DNA from: Entomortierella parvispora
Lineage: Eukaryota; Mortierellomycota; Mortierellomycetes; Mortierellales; Mortierellaceae
Reading direction: 5' to 3'
NCBI GenBank assembly: GCA_963573315.1
Contig: OY752152.1
Coordinates: 1,409,001 to 1,473,000, forward strand
Length of the DNA stretch: 64,000 bases
Shown here: positions 34,309 to 45,722 of the stretch, in pieces
Layout of the letters: each line of letters starts with the position of its first letter
Position numbering within the stretch: position 1 is the stretch's first letter
The notes under the pieces: generated by a model
What the model saw: the letters and a program-made list of their open reading frames with translations, nothing else
Told to the model about the DNA's origin: nothing
Databases searched by the model: none
Program-made: the position numbers and the translations under genes

Positions 34309-36911
34309 ATGGATAGCGATCACGCATTCCAGGCGGCCAAGAAGGCTGCTGACAATCTCTACCATTGGTTCTTTGACAAAGAGGCCTTAGCTCCTGCTAC
34401 CTCTAAACCCCTCTCTCCTTCTTCCGTCGCTGCCTCCATGGCCTCCCAGGCGGCCTCGTTTGCGTCCTCCTACGTCAACTCGTATTTGCATGGATCCCCT
34501 ACAGGACAACAGACAGAAGATGATCATCATCACTCATCGTCATCCTCAAACTCGCATCATGGCCCCACCGCCAACTATTGCGAAGAAAAGGCGGATCACA
34601 GTGCCTCCAGCGACATTCTCTCAAACATTTTTCAGACTCTTGGTGGCGGTGCTGGTGCGCCTTCGACTGCCTCGTCCTGGAGATATTGGGACCCATCAAC
34701 GACGTTTGATAACCTCCTTTGGAACTACACACCTGATATTCATGACTGGATGGCTCGCTCTGGATTGACGTCATTTGCGGAAAAGTACCAGATCGAGCCT
34801 TTGGTCCTCCTCTTCGCTTTGGCTCTTCCCCTGCTTATGGGGTCCCTTGTCGCCTGTATCGCCCTTAGTCCCATAAGCAAGGACCGTCCCGCGACTGGGC
34901 CTGGTCGCAAATCGGACCCACTCCCTATAGGCACCAAAAAAGGGTTATCCCAGGCGGCTGGAGGATCAAAGCAAGGAGGAAAAGGTGCGTCTTCCAAGAA
35001 AGGCAAGAAAAATTCCGGCGCTCAAGATACAGCTGGTACTTCGTCCTCGCCCGTCAAGGCCGGTTCTCAACTGAGCAACAGCAACGGATTAAGCTCTTGG
35101 GGCTCGATGCTCCTCGGATCCGCCGGTTTTCTTGGCGCCGAATCCGTGAACTTGGCGCCTTACGCTGGTTTCGCTGGAAAGAACCTCGGAGATCTTATTG
35201 ACGGTACTGTGGAGGCGATCGACTCCAAAACTGCGACCCCGTCAAATGCCCACGATCTCAAGAAGGAACAGACCTCCACGTCTAAAGCAAAGACCGCCCA
35301 TGCCGATACTCGCCCGACTCAAGAGTCCTCTCAGGAAAAGAAGGGGGGTGCTCAGAAGCGCTTTTCGGTTGGATCTCTCGCTGACATCGAGGCCCATTCG
35401 GCGAAGGCGCGCGCAGACAAAGAATCGCGAAGGGTAGCTGGCAAAGAAACTCATGTCGCTGAAAAGATCCATGTCGATTCTGCTCACCAAGCGGCCTCAA
35501 ACAAGCACAAACATGCCGGTCAACAGCACGTTCAAGGTGCAGCCGGACCAGACGTCCTTGATTTCCACACTGCTCAGACCACCGCCAAAGATGCCAAAGC
35601 CGCCAAAGCTGCAACCACAGCCGGAGCTGCAATTTCAGCTACTTCTTCTGCAACTGCTGCCGGCGTCCTCCCGAGTGGCGTATCCGTCCCATTGAGAACT
35701 CGGACAGTCAATCGATCGGGCACAAGTGCTGTCGGAGAGCAGAAATCTTTGGGCCAAAAGTCCGAGGATGTCTCAACCCCGCACGCAGCAGCCACAAAGG
35801 TCTCTCACCCACACGATCATGCAGCCGTTGGACGGGATCTCGGTTCAAAGATTTTGGAGTTTGCTCGGGGAAGCCAGTTGCTGAGGAATATGGACACGTT
35901 CTCTGGCGGCATCTTGGGTTCTGCCGTCGCAACAGTGGCTGCACTGGCCAATACGGCTGAATCGACAGCGGCACTTCTGAAAGAAAATTTGCCGGACTCT
36001 GTTACAGGTAGAGTTGTACTCCAACCTCACTGTCGACTTGAGTCAATTGTTCTTTGAATCTAATCAGAGCCTGTTCTCTTTTTTTGTCTTTTTCTTTTTT
36101 ATAAGACTTCACGGAGGAACTGCAAGATGCATTTGACCATGCCATGGATACGGACGGTTTGGACGCAAGAGCCAACGTCAATGCTGGCCAGGCAGAAGAG
36201 GGCAGTTCTTGGGGAATTCGTCAAGCCGTATCTCAAATCATGGATGAGGATGACAAGATTGCAGAGAAGGGGCAGCAAAACGCGAATTTGTTCTCGTCGT
36301 CGTCGGAAAGGGTGTCCACACTCAACAAGGCAAAGCTGCAACAAGGAGGTGTCAACACATTCTCAGACAAGCACTCTGTTGAAGACATCAGCGTGACCCC
36401 TGTCATCCCCGGCGCCTACGTGAATGCACACCAACACGTTAAAGAGGGTGCAAGCAGTGCTCACTCTTTGAATGCCGAGTCCTCGTTCAAGGGTAACAAG
36501 GAGTGGAACAAGCCGGCCAAATCATATGCCATGGTCGCGGCTGCCGGCGTTGCCAGTGCTCCCAAAGCAGGCCATGACCAGGATCAAAGTGGCGGCAGTA
36601 GCGACGGAGACAGCGATGATTTGCAGGATGACGAGAACGCAGATGATGGATCAATCCCTTCCCACCATTACCATCACCACCACACAACAGAAGTTCATCC
36701 CCACGACGTATCCCATGATCAGTTGGCTCTGAGTAGCAACAAGAAGCAAACCAAGAAAAGGGCCAAGAAGCATGCCAAGAAACAAAATAGCAAAAAGCAC
36801 CCACAACAGGAGTTTACACTGGACGTTCATGGAAACAAGGTCCAGCAATCCGCAGTGGAGGAGAGTCGACGTGACAGTGGATTCGATCTCTTGTCTGAAG
36901 TACACATCTAA
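34309..36911 (+). CDS. Unrecognised low-complexity membrane protein
   Basis: Two exons (34309-36007, 36106-36911) join in phase to 834 residues; I do not recognise the family. One clear transmembrane segment is visible at about residues 165-187 ([23 protein letters not shown], shown here as two parts [12 protein letters not shown] and [11 protein letters not shown]). The N-terminal part contains Ala/Ser-rich and His/Ser-rich tracts. Distal to the membrane segment the sequence is Ala/Lys/Ser/Gly-rich and predicted disordered, with a DLGSKILEF to [11 protein letters not shown] stretch that may be folded. The tail has an acidic patch, a poly-His segment (HHYHHHH) and a very basic [20 protein letters not shown] segment. 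A single-pass or tail-exposed organelle membrane protein is a guess. The start codon follows a leader with an A-run. Confidence 0.75.
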
Positions 36912-37512
36912 AGCTCTTTCTGCCAAATGCCAATAAAACTATGTACAGTCACTCTCCTGGCACCAGTGGATGACAGTTTTTAACGCGCCGGGCCGAATTG
37001 AAAGATACTCCCCACAGCATCCACAGAAGAGGGAGCTGATAGAAAGACAAAAGAAGAAAATCGGCAATAGATCTTGTCATACATGAGAAAACTTGGATGT
37101 CCCGTCTGGTGAGAGTTAAAATAGCAGAGGGTATCCCCTTGACAATGGTTTGCCACTTTTGATCACCTACTTATTCAGCCGAAGCAATGCAGAGGGCGAG
37201 GTTTACAATATTGCCGGTACCGGTACTGGAAATCTTGGGCTGTTGCTCCAAAACAAGTGAGGGCGGAGACTGAAGAAGAACATGATTCAAGGGCGAGGTG
37301 CGAATACTTCGATTTGAAGGAACCTCATAGAGCACTTGCTGGAAAGCTGTGTTCAAGGGCGTCAAAGACCTGAAGTCTCTTTTTGCACTTCCTTTCTTTC
37401 TTTCTTTGTCTCTTTATCTGTTGCACCTTTCCTCTATCCTCTTTTCTCGCCATCCTGGATTTTTTCTTGGATCATCATACCGATCACACCCCACTCCTCT
37501 ACCTCTACCTCC
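36912..37512. promoter_or_regulatory. Original promoter/leader of the 42085 gene, now cut off by a transposon
   Basis: No gene supported. The last 130 nt (37380-37510) are a pyrimidine-rich leader of the kind seen before other starts in this window. The sequence resumes across the transposon at 42078, 7 nt before an ATG. It is therefore best read as the promoter and 5'UTR of the glycosyltransferase-like gene before insertion. Confidence 0.6.
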
Positions 37513-37521
37513 TTATTTTTC
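37513..37521. repeat. Target site duplication, left copy (9 bp)
   Basis: TTATTTTTC directly abuts the left terminal inverted repeat and is repeated exactly at 42069-42077. A 9-bp duplication is the hallmark of Mutator-like elements. Confidence 0.93.
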
Positions 37522-37638
37522 GGTGGATCACCTTTTGGTTGGAACCCCAGATGTTGGCAGAGCGTGACAACAAATTGTTCAATGCACCATATATGACGTC
37601 ACCGCGCCCCTTAAATAAAGAATGCCAACAATTCTCAA
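37522..37638 (+). repeat. MULE left terminal inverted repeat (117 bp)
   Basis: Starts GGTGGATCACCTTTTGG and matches the reverse complement of 41952-42068 with one mismatch. It contains the palindrome TGACGTCA (37594-37601), a CRE/ATF-type bZIP site, and TTAAATAAAG (37611-37620), a TATA-like element 92 nt upstream of the transposase ATG. Confidence 0.95.
37611..37620 (+). promoter_or_regulatory. TATA-like element of the transposase promoter within the TIR
   Basis: TTAAATAAAG lies inside the left TIR, 13 nt after a TGACGTCA palindrome and 92 nt before the transposase start codon. Position and spacing suit a core promoter. The mirrored copy in the right TIR points into the element, not towards the flanking gene. 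Confidence 0.45.
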
Positions 37639-37711
37639 GCGCCACCATTTTTTGTGGCTGTACCTTTTTTTTTTTTTTGCCGATCTGTTTTCTTTATCTA
37701 TCAGCTTCCTC

Positions 37712-40700
37712 ATGTCAGCAGAGTGTATATCTGCTGAAGAGCGTTTAAAGAGGGCCATCGCTGATCGCCACCAAGCTGAAGATGCTCGTCGTCAAGCCGA
37801 TGACGCACGCCGTCGAGCCGACGCTGCTCATTCTAAGGCAACTCAGGAGATGCAGGCAGCCACCGCCGAGTGCCTTGCCAATTGCGTGACCAGTGCCATC
37901 TCTGATGGCTCATTGGATGCAACCATCAGTCTACAACTAATGCAACAGACTGCACAAAGAATAATACATTCTCTTATTCAGGTACAGCAGTTTAATCATT
38001 CATTACAGAGGCTTGAGGTTGGGGTCGGGGGGTTGAGTTTCCTCGCGTTTAACTTACAGTATCACATTCCAATCAATTGTAGGAACAGCAGGCAAAAGAA
38101 GCGCCAGCCATGACGCCTGGACATCCTACTCCGATCCCTCACCTGAAGGATGTGTTACAGCCTCTCCCAAAGTCTCCAACTCCAGAGGTAACAATCGTCA
38201 AACGGCTTTGAAATAAACTTGGGGTGCGGACGTCTCATATATAACAACACTTCTGTCTGATCTTGACTTTGGTTAGAACGTGGGTGATGATGAGGTGTCT
38301 GTCTATTGGAGTCAAGAGTCTACTTATACTCTTCATGATTCTATAAAACACGACCCAACTCCAGGCTGTGCTATCGAGCTCGAAGAAAACCGCGACATTT
38401 CTTTGATCAGACCCTCTGTCACTGAGACTTCAGTCATTGAGTATCCAACCAATTGTCCTCCGATTGAGGTCGCGCAACCTACATCATCTCCTGTACCTTT
38501 TACTTTACCATGGGCCAAGAAGATATATAACCACACATCGACTACCGAATTTCCAAACGGGAGCGACATTATGACCCGTTTAATCAATCCTGGAGATAGT
38601 TCACACGACATTCATAGTGTTGGGTGGGCCACATATACAAGCGCTCAGTACCTGTTTGAATTCAAGTGGGGGAAATGGGTCCGGTTAAAGGGAGCTGAAC
38701 TGAAAGCCAAAAAGCAACTATATGAGGAGAGAACACGACAATCTTCGCAAGATCACGTAACCGACGCGTCGGCTGGACCGTTAAAGATGGTTTACTACAA
38801 ACAGTGTATCGGCGTATATTATTGCGAGAAAGATCCAAGCTGTGAATTCACAAAGCGGCCAAAAATACCCAAAATCAGAAGAAAGGATGCTCGGCCTCCA
38901 ATCGAGAAAACAGAATGCCCTGCACATCATTGCATGCCCTCTTACATGAGTTGCGACGCGACAATAGAGGTACATCAGGTTGCTGGCGAGGACACCATCA
39001 CGATACACAGCGTAGGATACCACAACCATCCGAAACCACCACCGAAAACGGTTCCTTTGGAGATTGTCCGCGCGGTCGAACCCAAGTTTCTGGCAGCACC
39101 TGGAAGAACTACTCAAAGTTTTCTTGTTGGTACACTGCACGATGATCCCATTACGAACCTGCATGACGCGTTAATCAATAAGGATCGAGTTTTTCGAATG
39201 AGGGCAAAGGCACTAGACAAAAGCCGGCGCCATCACAAAACCAAGACCGAACTCCCATCCGAGCTGTTTTCTTTTAACGCAATGATGGGCGAAACAATTA
39301 TTGCTGACGTGTCGTTAAATAATGTTACAGTTATGACCCCTGCGATGGAAGCTCGTTTGTCAGCAAGAAGTGGTCCGTACCAAACAGACTCCATGCATGG
39401 AGTAACTCAAGAAGGCCTATTTAAAGACATTAACCTCACCATGACATCCGGCTATGACCCGGGCCTCGGAAGACATGTTCCTATGGTCGTGAGTTGTCTT
39501 TTCGGGATGACAGATGAGCACTATAAGGCTCATTTTTTGGTGGTGTTTAGAGCTTTATGGAAATCAGCTCCAACTCTCGATTTGTTCTGTAAGGAGTTCC
39601 CAGGGATGACTTGCGATTTGTCGGCTGCCGAACAGAAAGGTTTTACATCTGCCCTTAGAGATTTTTGTAATGTGGAGGAGTCAACCAAGATATATCTGGA
39701 CGGTATTTATGGGTTTTGCATGGTCCACTACAAGCGCAACGTGGACAAGTTCCGATCCGGCCGTTCTTGTCCTCCAGAACATAAGGATTACTTCAAGGAG
39801 GTTACAATGAAGCTTACAACGGATATTCCCTTCATACAATACAAGATCCTCTCATCACAGCTCTTGCGACGCGTACCCACGGCGAAATCGTGGCTCGATT
39901 GGTACCAAGATCCTGTCAGGGAATCCATCATATACCCTGCTGCTTCCAAAATCAAGGTTGATCGATCGAAACTGAAGAAAGATACCAATGCCCAAGAAGG
40001 TTTAGGCAGCGAGTTCAAAAAACTGGCCATGGACTCCTGCAAGAAATCTCCTATTATGGATACAGTGCGGATGGTCCACCGGTTTATGAAGCACTTTGAA
40101 GTAAAGGATTCAGCACGGAAGAAAGGAGTGTCGACATCTAATCGCAAGACAAAGATCGACATCGAGTCTATAGTCTCAACAAAAAATCCCTCTACTCGAA
40201 AATTCATCGATCCGAAATACCGCAACGACGGTGTACCCGACACGAGAGAAGCCATCAAGACGCCCAGTAACTCCCAAAAAGGCCCAGGCCGCCCGATGGG
40301 TAGTAAAAACAAAGCCCCAACAGAGGATCTGAACTTCTGGTCCAGTTTTGGCATCCATTGGGGAGTACCTAAGATGACGATGCCGTCGCCAAACGAGTCA
40401 TTTTCTTTGTCCAACACTTGTCCGTTGGACACGACATTAATGGCCTACTACTTCATACGCGAATTCATTAAGATGCGTCTCCCTCAAGATATCCTTCTTT
40501 CACACGAAGGAAAGATTCTAGAACAGATTGTTCAGCTAATTCAAAAAAACAAGGACAAAGGCGACAGTGCACGGTTTCTGTGGTGTACCCAAGTCATGAA
40601 ACTTGCCTCAGATGGAACCCACGACCTCTATAACAGCACAAACGAAGTGTTTCATGGACACATCAAACCACTGTTCGAAATTTCGCAAGTACAAATCACG

Positions 40701-41864
40701 GAGTGTTCCAGTCTCGATTGCCCTTCAAGAGTTGACACGGATCACATCAAACGGCCCGGTTGGCAGATCGATAGCACGGCCCCTCTCAATCAAAACGCGA
40801 TCGACAAGACTCTCCGCAATTCAACTCTTCCCTGCTCCAAGATAGTGGACGCCTCAACTGATCCTAGTGAGCTGGATGAAGACAGGTGGCGATATCAAGC
40901 TGCGACCGATATCGACACAGGGGAGCAAACACATTGGTTCGAGTGTAAAGGCGAGAGGAGTCTTATCAGTGAACGTCGCACGCTTCCGCCAATCTTGTCG
41001 GTCGCCACAGGATACGGGCCTGAACAATGCAGAATGTCGCTTCCTACAGAACGCTTGAATTTCATGGGTCAAGAGTATCAGCTTGCTGCAACTATACTCA
41101 GCAACGAGAGGCACTTTTGCTGCACCGTAAATATTCTTGGAAAAAGGATACTTTATGATGGGAAAGGCTCTCACAAGTGCCGGTTTGTGTCTGACTATGA
41201 GTTACGGACCAAACGTTCCAGCTATTTTGTCTCTGAAGCATGGTATGTCAAGTATCCACGCGAGGAGTCGCCTGATATACAACAAGAAGCCAGAATCATT
41301 GAACAAGAAATTACTCAAGTTGTCCAAAAGTTTGAAGAAAGTGAGACCGAGCAAATTGAGCAGCAGCAGCAGAAGGAGGAGGAGGTAGATGAAGTACAAG
41401 ATGTTTCAGACGTTGACATCCCAGACCTGTCAGACCTACTCGAACTTTCGAATCACTCTACCACTCCTACAGTTGAAGACAGTGTTCTTCTGTCGCGCCC
41501 CTCCAGTCAAGAGGCGTCACGATATCACAGAGCTCCCTTCGATAGTTCTTCGACAATGAAAAGAATGAGAACTTCAGCTGGAAGGACCAGGACAACATAC
41601 CCTGTGGGGTTTTCGATCCATCTTGTCGCTAATAGTGGCAAACGGCCCCTCTGCCAAGGTTGTAGACAGGAGATTAACAGAGGATGCGAGCGTCTGGTTT
41701 ACAGGATTGTAATACCGCACAGCAAGAATCAAGGCAAGATATTCTCGGACTCGTCTAATTACCATCTCAACGTGGACTGCCTTGAAGCAGCGCATGTGAA
41801 GTCAGAGAAGAAGGGTAGGCTAGATAGCGATGAGCTCGAACGAACCAAGAAGTTAGTTACTTGA
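37712..41864 (+). CDS. MULE transposase with GCM1-like finger and USP-like protease region
   Basis: Three exons (37712-37981, 38083-38187, 38277-41864) join in phase to 1320 residues. In order: a charged coiled coil (about 8-50); a zinc finger of WRKY-GCM1 type (about 298-378, CIGVYYC, CPAHHC, then GYHNHPKPP), a class known in MULE transposases. The MULE DDE core follows: YQTDSMHGV (about 492), MTCDLSAAEQKGF (about 569), the C2H motif CMVHYKRN (about 606) and a candidate Glu in AQEGLGSEFKKL (about 697). Next is a region resembling ubiquitin-specific proteases: Cys box SNTCPLDTTLMAYYF (about 837), CSSLDCPSR, PPILSV, and a His box ERHFCCTVNILGKRILYDG (about 1068-1085). A C-terminal C2HC finger (LCQGCRQEI ... 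YHLNVDC, about 1249-1292) resembles PARP-type fingers. No stop interrupts it. Confidence 0.9.
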
Positions 41865-41951
41865 TGGATACTGTACAAGATGTTCCCCAAGGAAGAGAGA
41901 TAAAAAAAAAAAACGCGACGCGACGCGATACGACGCGATGGTCTGTGCCGG

Positions 41952-42068
41952 TTGAGAATGGTTGGCATTCTTTATTTAAGGGGCGCGGTGACGTCATATA
42001 TGGTGCATTGAACAATTTGTTGTCACGCTCTGCCAACATCTGGGGTTCCAACCAAAAGGTGATCCACC
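41952..42068 (-). repeat. MULE right terminal inverted repeat (117 bp)
   Basis: Inverted copy of 37522-37638, including TGACGTCA at 41989-41996. Between the transposase stop and this repeat is an A-run followed by CGACGCG units (41905-41940). Confidence 0.95.
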
Positions 42069-42077
42069 TTATTTTTC
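42069..42077. repeat. Target site duplication, right copy (9 bp)
   Basis: TTATTTTTC, identical to 37513-37521. Only TACTCGC separates it from the ATG at 42085. Confidence 0.93.
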
Positions 42078-42084
42078 TACTCGC

Positions 42085-43185
42085 ATGTCCTGCTTTGCGA
42101 TATCAAAGCGAAGGCTGGCTGTAATAGTTATCCTGGCCTCTGCGCTCTCTCTCATCTTGACCCTGAATATCAGGAATGTTTTTCTGGAGTCCCCCAGAGA
42201 GAGTAAAGGCGTCAATCATGTTTATGTTGAAGCCTTCGAGGACGAGGAAAGTGTCACTCTTCCCTTAAAAAAGCAAACGGTCGTCATGCACGAGTTCACT
42301 TGGTCCGGTCTGGGCAACCGGTTCGTCGATCTCCTCTTGTCGATGGAGTACGCTCGCAAAAACAAGCTCACTTACTCCTTCAATCGCATCGGCTTTATCG
42401 CCAACCCTCGCAATGCCGATCACACTTGGCTCGCAAATTTGATCACGGAACGATACAGCGACAGCGACATCCGCCTCATCACCCATCGACTCTTTCACGT
42501 CAGCGACTACTCAAAAGTACCGCCCACCATGACGCCAGGGGAAAGGGCACTGCACGACGGCTACTTTATGGATGGAGCGACGGGATGTGCAGGTTGGGAT
42601 TGCTTCGAATTGGGTACCTCTGCTTTTACTGCCGGCTTGTATACCCGCAATGGCGAGCTCCAGAATCTCCTCGGAGTCACGGCCGAGAACCGAGAACGGA
42701 GGGTTGCTATCCATATCCGACTTGGAGACGTCACTCATCATTTGAGGCCGGAACAATACCTCAAGGTCGTGGAGGGTCTCCAGAAAAAGTACCTGTCGCG
42801 ATCCGACCAAAAGCAACTGATGGACAACGTCCATTTCGTGTATCATATTCCAACAGAGGAGAACCAGTACGAATATAACCCGGCAGGAGTCGCCACGACG
42901 CAAGCCATGTTGGATCTTTTGAAAGCCTCGTTCCCAACGGCCGAATTCCATGATTTCCACACGCTGGAGAAGACGGTACGATTCATGGCCCAATCCGAGT
43001 TTCTGATCACCTCGGGAAGCAGTCTGAGCTATATGGCTGGATATTTCTGCAACGGGTGCCATGTTGTCTTTGCGACACCTAAGGAGTGGTTGAGCCCCAG
43101 AACGAATATTACCATGACCCAAGAAAACTACAAGAAGAGCATCTACTACATGGATGGATGGGATCCTGACTTTGCTTTCTATTAG
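42085..43185 (+). CDS. Type II membrane glycosyltransferase-like protein
   Basis: A single exon of 366 residues. Residues about 10-29 are one hydrophobic anchor after a short basic N-terminus ([19 protein letters not shown]), typical of Golgi glycosyltransferases. Lumenal motifs resemble GDP-fucose-using or related GT-B enzymes: [15 protein letters not shown] near the start, [15 protein letters not shown] (the HxRxGD-type donor loop) and [16 protein letters not shown] near the end. Donor and acceptor are inferred only. The ATG lies 7 nt after a transposon target duplication, so the native promoter and most of the 5'UTR are now 4.6 kb away. The coding frame itself is intact. Confidence 0.75.
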   Translation: MSCFAISKRRLAVIVILASALSLILTLNIRNVFLESPRESKGVNHVYVEAFEDEESVTLPLKKQTVVMHEFTWSGLGNRFVDLLLSMEYARKNKLTYSFNRIGFIANPRNADHTWLANLITERYSDSDIRLITHRLFHVSDYSKVPPTMTPGERALHDGYFMDGATGCAGWDCFELGTSAFTAGLYTRNGELQNLLGVTAENRERRVAIHIRLGDVTHHLRPEQYLKVVEGLQKKYLSRSDQKQLMDNVHFVYHIPTEENQYEYNPAGVATTQAMLDLLKASFPTAEFHDFHTLEKTVRFMAQSEFLITSGSSLSYMAGYFCNGCHVVFATPKEWLSPRTNITMTQENYKKSIYYMDGWDPDFAFY

Positions 43186-43275
43186 AATGAGAGACGACGA
43201 GAGACCTCGGAGATTCTATAGATGTAACTAGAAGGATAATAGACACTCATACCATAGATAACCCACCTTCCATCA

Positions 43276-43292
43276 CCCCCCCCCCCCCCCCC
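43276..43292. repeat. Poly-C run
   Basis: Seventeen consecutive C about 90 nt downstream of the glycosyltransferase-like stop codon; G-quadruplex-capable on the minus strand and prone to sequencing length error. Confidence 0.8.
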
Positions 43293-44075
43293 TCTCCTTC
43301 CTCCCTCCTCTCCTTCTCCATTCCCCTCTCTGTCTCTTGAAGCTTGGAAGCACTGCGACCTGCTTCGTGGAACAAAACTAATAGAAGATCCAGCAAAACT
43401 GGTGTTGATACCTCGGAAAGAGAATGGCAATCTCCCTGAACAATTTCACGTGAGTCGTTTTCCCATCTAGTCTCGAGCTACTATAGCAGGCCTGCCATTC
43501 GTTCTGTTGTTCGCTCGGCTTGGGCGTTGCAAACTGGCTCCCAAAAAGAGAGCAGCGGCCCCAGAAAACTGAAAAGCCCGCAAGATAAGTTTTTTGCCAT
43601 TTATTACCGGTACAGGTACATATTTTTTTCTTTTCCCTGCTGCTGCTGTATTCCCGTTTTGCCCGCGAGTGATCGTCCCGAAGCTCAATCCCAAGTTGCG
43701 ACGTCGTCAGTCGACTCAGTTGGTTCACGGTGTGCAGTGAGCTGCACAGTACTGTACCTACTGGTACATGTACATGCACGATCTTGAGCCGAGTTAGAGA
43801 GCGGCTTAAAGGCGATGATCTCTTTAGGAACCCGAGCTCCAGGTGTGGATCTTAGTCTTGGTGACTTTGACGACTGTGCTCAGCTTCAAGGGATCAAGCG
43901 ATGATGGTGCAATTGCTCTGGATGATATGTCAAAAAGAGAGTGTCTTCTCGGACTAGTGATTTCAGTTCTGTTCACCCGGCGGCTTGTCGATGGTGGCTG
44001 CAGGTGGCGAATATGAGATGAACAGGTTGACGTTCTTGCTTCTGCCGGCGGTCATTGCCTGGCGATCTCTCATTC

Positions 44076-44099
44076 AAAAAAAAAAAAAAAAAAAAAAAA
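44076..44099. repeat. Poly-A run
   Basis: Twenty-four consecutive A. No retroposed sequence with a matching target duplication is evident next to it. Confidence 0.8.
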
Positions 44100-44984
44100 C
44101 CTCAGCTCTTCACACAGACGTTGGAGTTTGGGTTTTGTCTGAGCAGTGCGCAAGTGTGACTGAAGTTCAAAAATCGACGTCCACGGTTCGTGGTCCGCGT
44201 CTTTGATCGGCAATTGGGAAAGAGGTGGAGAGCAAACTTAGAAGCGGCCAATGGAGCCTGCCCATTCGAGACCAACGTGGATAAGAGAAAGAATGGAGAC
44301 AACGCGACACAAAATTCGATGCGCTTTACTCACACAAAGACGACTTGATCGCCAGGTTGTTCAATGGAAGAAAAGGTTCTCGGAGGAGAACACTTGCCCT
44401 CGTTTGAAATGTCTGTACAGTACCATTGTAAGGGTGGACATGACAACGTTCCAGATCCTCATTGTTTTGTCGAGACACTGTGTCGTTGCGTGTTCTTCGA
44501 AACGCTTACTCCCTGCCACACGCCACCGTCATTGGTCGCAGTCTGGATGTTTTGGCTTGCGGAGCCCTGGACTTGGAAACACACACTCTCTGACCAATAT
44601 CTGGGTTGAGCCTTTGGAGTTGCTTGATCGAAACGCCAACCGAGTCTTCCACACCTCTCGAGCATCCTGGAGAATTACCGTTTAGTGTATGGTTCTCTAA
44701 AAGGGTGACAAAAAACGCCAACCATAAGGCTTGCTCCTCCTTCCTTTCCTCTATCCTTTCTTCCGCAAGGCTCTTGTTGGTGCTGTAAGGGAAAGTTGTA
44801 GAAGGCGTGCGTTGTCGAAGCTGCCCCTGGGATGGGCCGCCAGTACCGGGAACTTTGAGCATTGCAAAAAACTAAAGCATCCCCTGAACGTATTGATCAA
44901 TTGGGGCCACCAATCCCAACAGTTTTTGTACGACTTTGTGCACAATGAATGACCCGAGAGAGGAAAAGGGTGCAGAAACTGATC

Positions 44985-45722
44985 CTAGATTATGTTTTTT
45001 GCCACCGGAGGAAGCACATGGCACACCCTACGACTGGGACCTGCACTTGGTCTTTTTCATGACATGATCCTACTGACGCCCGAGCGGCTTAAAAACTTCA
45101 TTCCAAGGACAACTGCCCAGTAACTCAAATGGAGATGGCTTTCGAGGCCAACCCTGCGATCATGGTCTCCAGCTTTGGGATCAATCGACCATCAACTACA
45201 AGTCCTGGGGTTCGGAGGTGATGTTTCTCCTGCAAAACAACACCATAGAGTTTCTTCCAAAGGGCTATTTCTGGTGGAGATCCATGTTGATTTATTACGC
45301 TGTCCGACCGAACGCTGAGATGAAGGAGACCATGTGAAGCCTGCCAAAAGATCTCCAGACTGTATAACGATCCATGCCTGACATTCAGACAACATGTGGG
45401 AGGCACAATTGTTTGATTTCCTAAGGTACATGGAGGAGATAGAGAAGATCAAGGCCAGAACGGGCATCTCGGACATCTATCTCATGACAGACAATGGCTG
45501 GGTGATCCAAACCACCAAGCAGCATCCAGACTTTCAGTAGCTTTTTCATTACAGAGACATGCCCAGAACCAATGAGGGATGGCAGACCGACATTTTGGTT
45601 GCGATCCCGAAACATCACGTAGTCGAGTAACGTTGGCAGACTTCTCAAGGAAATTGCTTTTTCCACGGAGAATAGACTGCCAGACGTGGTTTCCTTGAAT
45701 GGAGAGTGGTTCTTGTATCTCT
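44985..45722 (+). pseudogene. Fucosyltransferase-like (GT23-type) pseudogene
   Basis: Successive + strand segments in different frames read like one glycosyltransferase: LFHDMILLTPERLKNFIP (about 45050-45105), then STINYKSWGSEVMFLLQ and IEFLPKGYFWWRSMLIYYAVRPNAEM (about 45190-45330, quoted as two parts), then EEIEKIKARTGISDIYLMTD and PDFQ ... RDMPRTNEGWQTDIL (about 45435-45600). The pattern of VRPNAEM, a DIYLMTDN loop and a downstream NEGWQ block recalls alpha-1,6-fucosyltransferase-like proteins. In-frame stops follow YYAVRPNAEMKETM and PDFQ, and frames change between blocks, so it is inactive. The family call is moderate. Confidence 0.6.

Larger units (their letters stand above)
37522..42068 (+). 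mobile_element. Complete Mutator-like (MULE) DNA transposon, 4547 bp
   Basis: Bounded by 117-bp terminal inverted repeats (37522-37638 and 41952-42068) that differ at one position within the matched length, and by exact 9-bp target duplications. It carries one three-exon transposase gene (37712-41864). Near-identical termini, matching duplications and an uninterrupted reading frame indicate a recent, potentially autonomous insertion. It landed 7 nt from the start codon of the next gene. Confidence 0.95.
43186..44984. other. Gene-poor interval with homopolymer runs
   Basis: 1.8 kb without a supported gene. A 17-nt C-run (43276-43292) and a 24-nt A-run (44076-44099) stand out. The second half may contain unrecognisable 5' remains of the fucosyltransferase pseudogene that follows. 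Confidence 0.45.

Noticed and set aside
44076-44099. Poly-A tail of a retroposed gene or LINE
   Set aside because: No reverse transcriptase, no processed coding sequence upstream and no flanking target duplication found.
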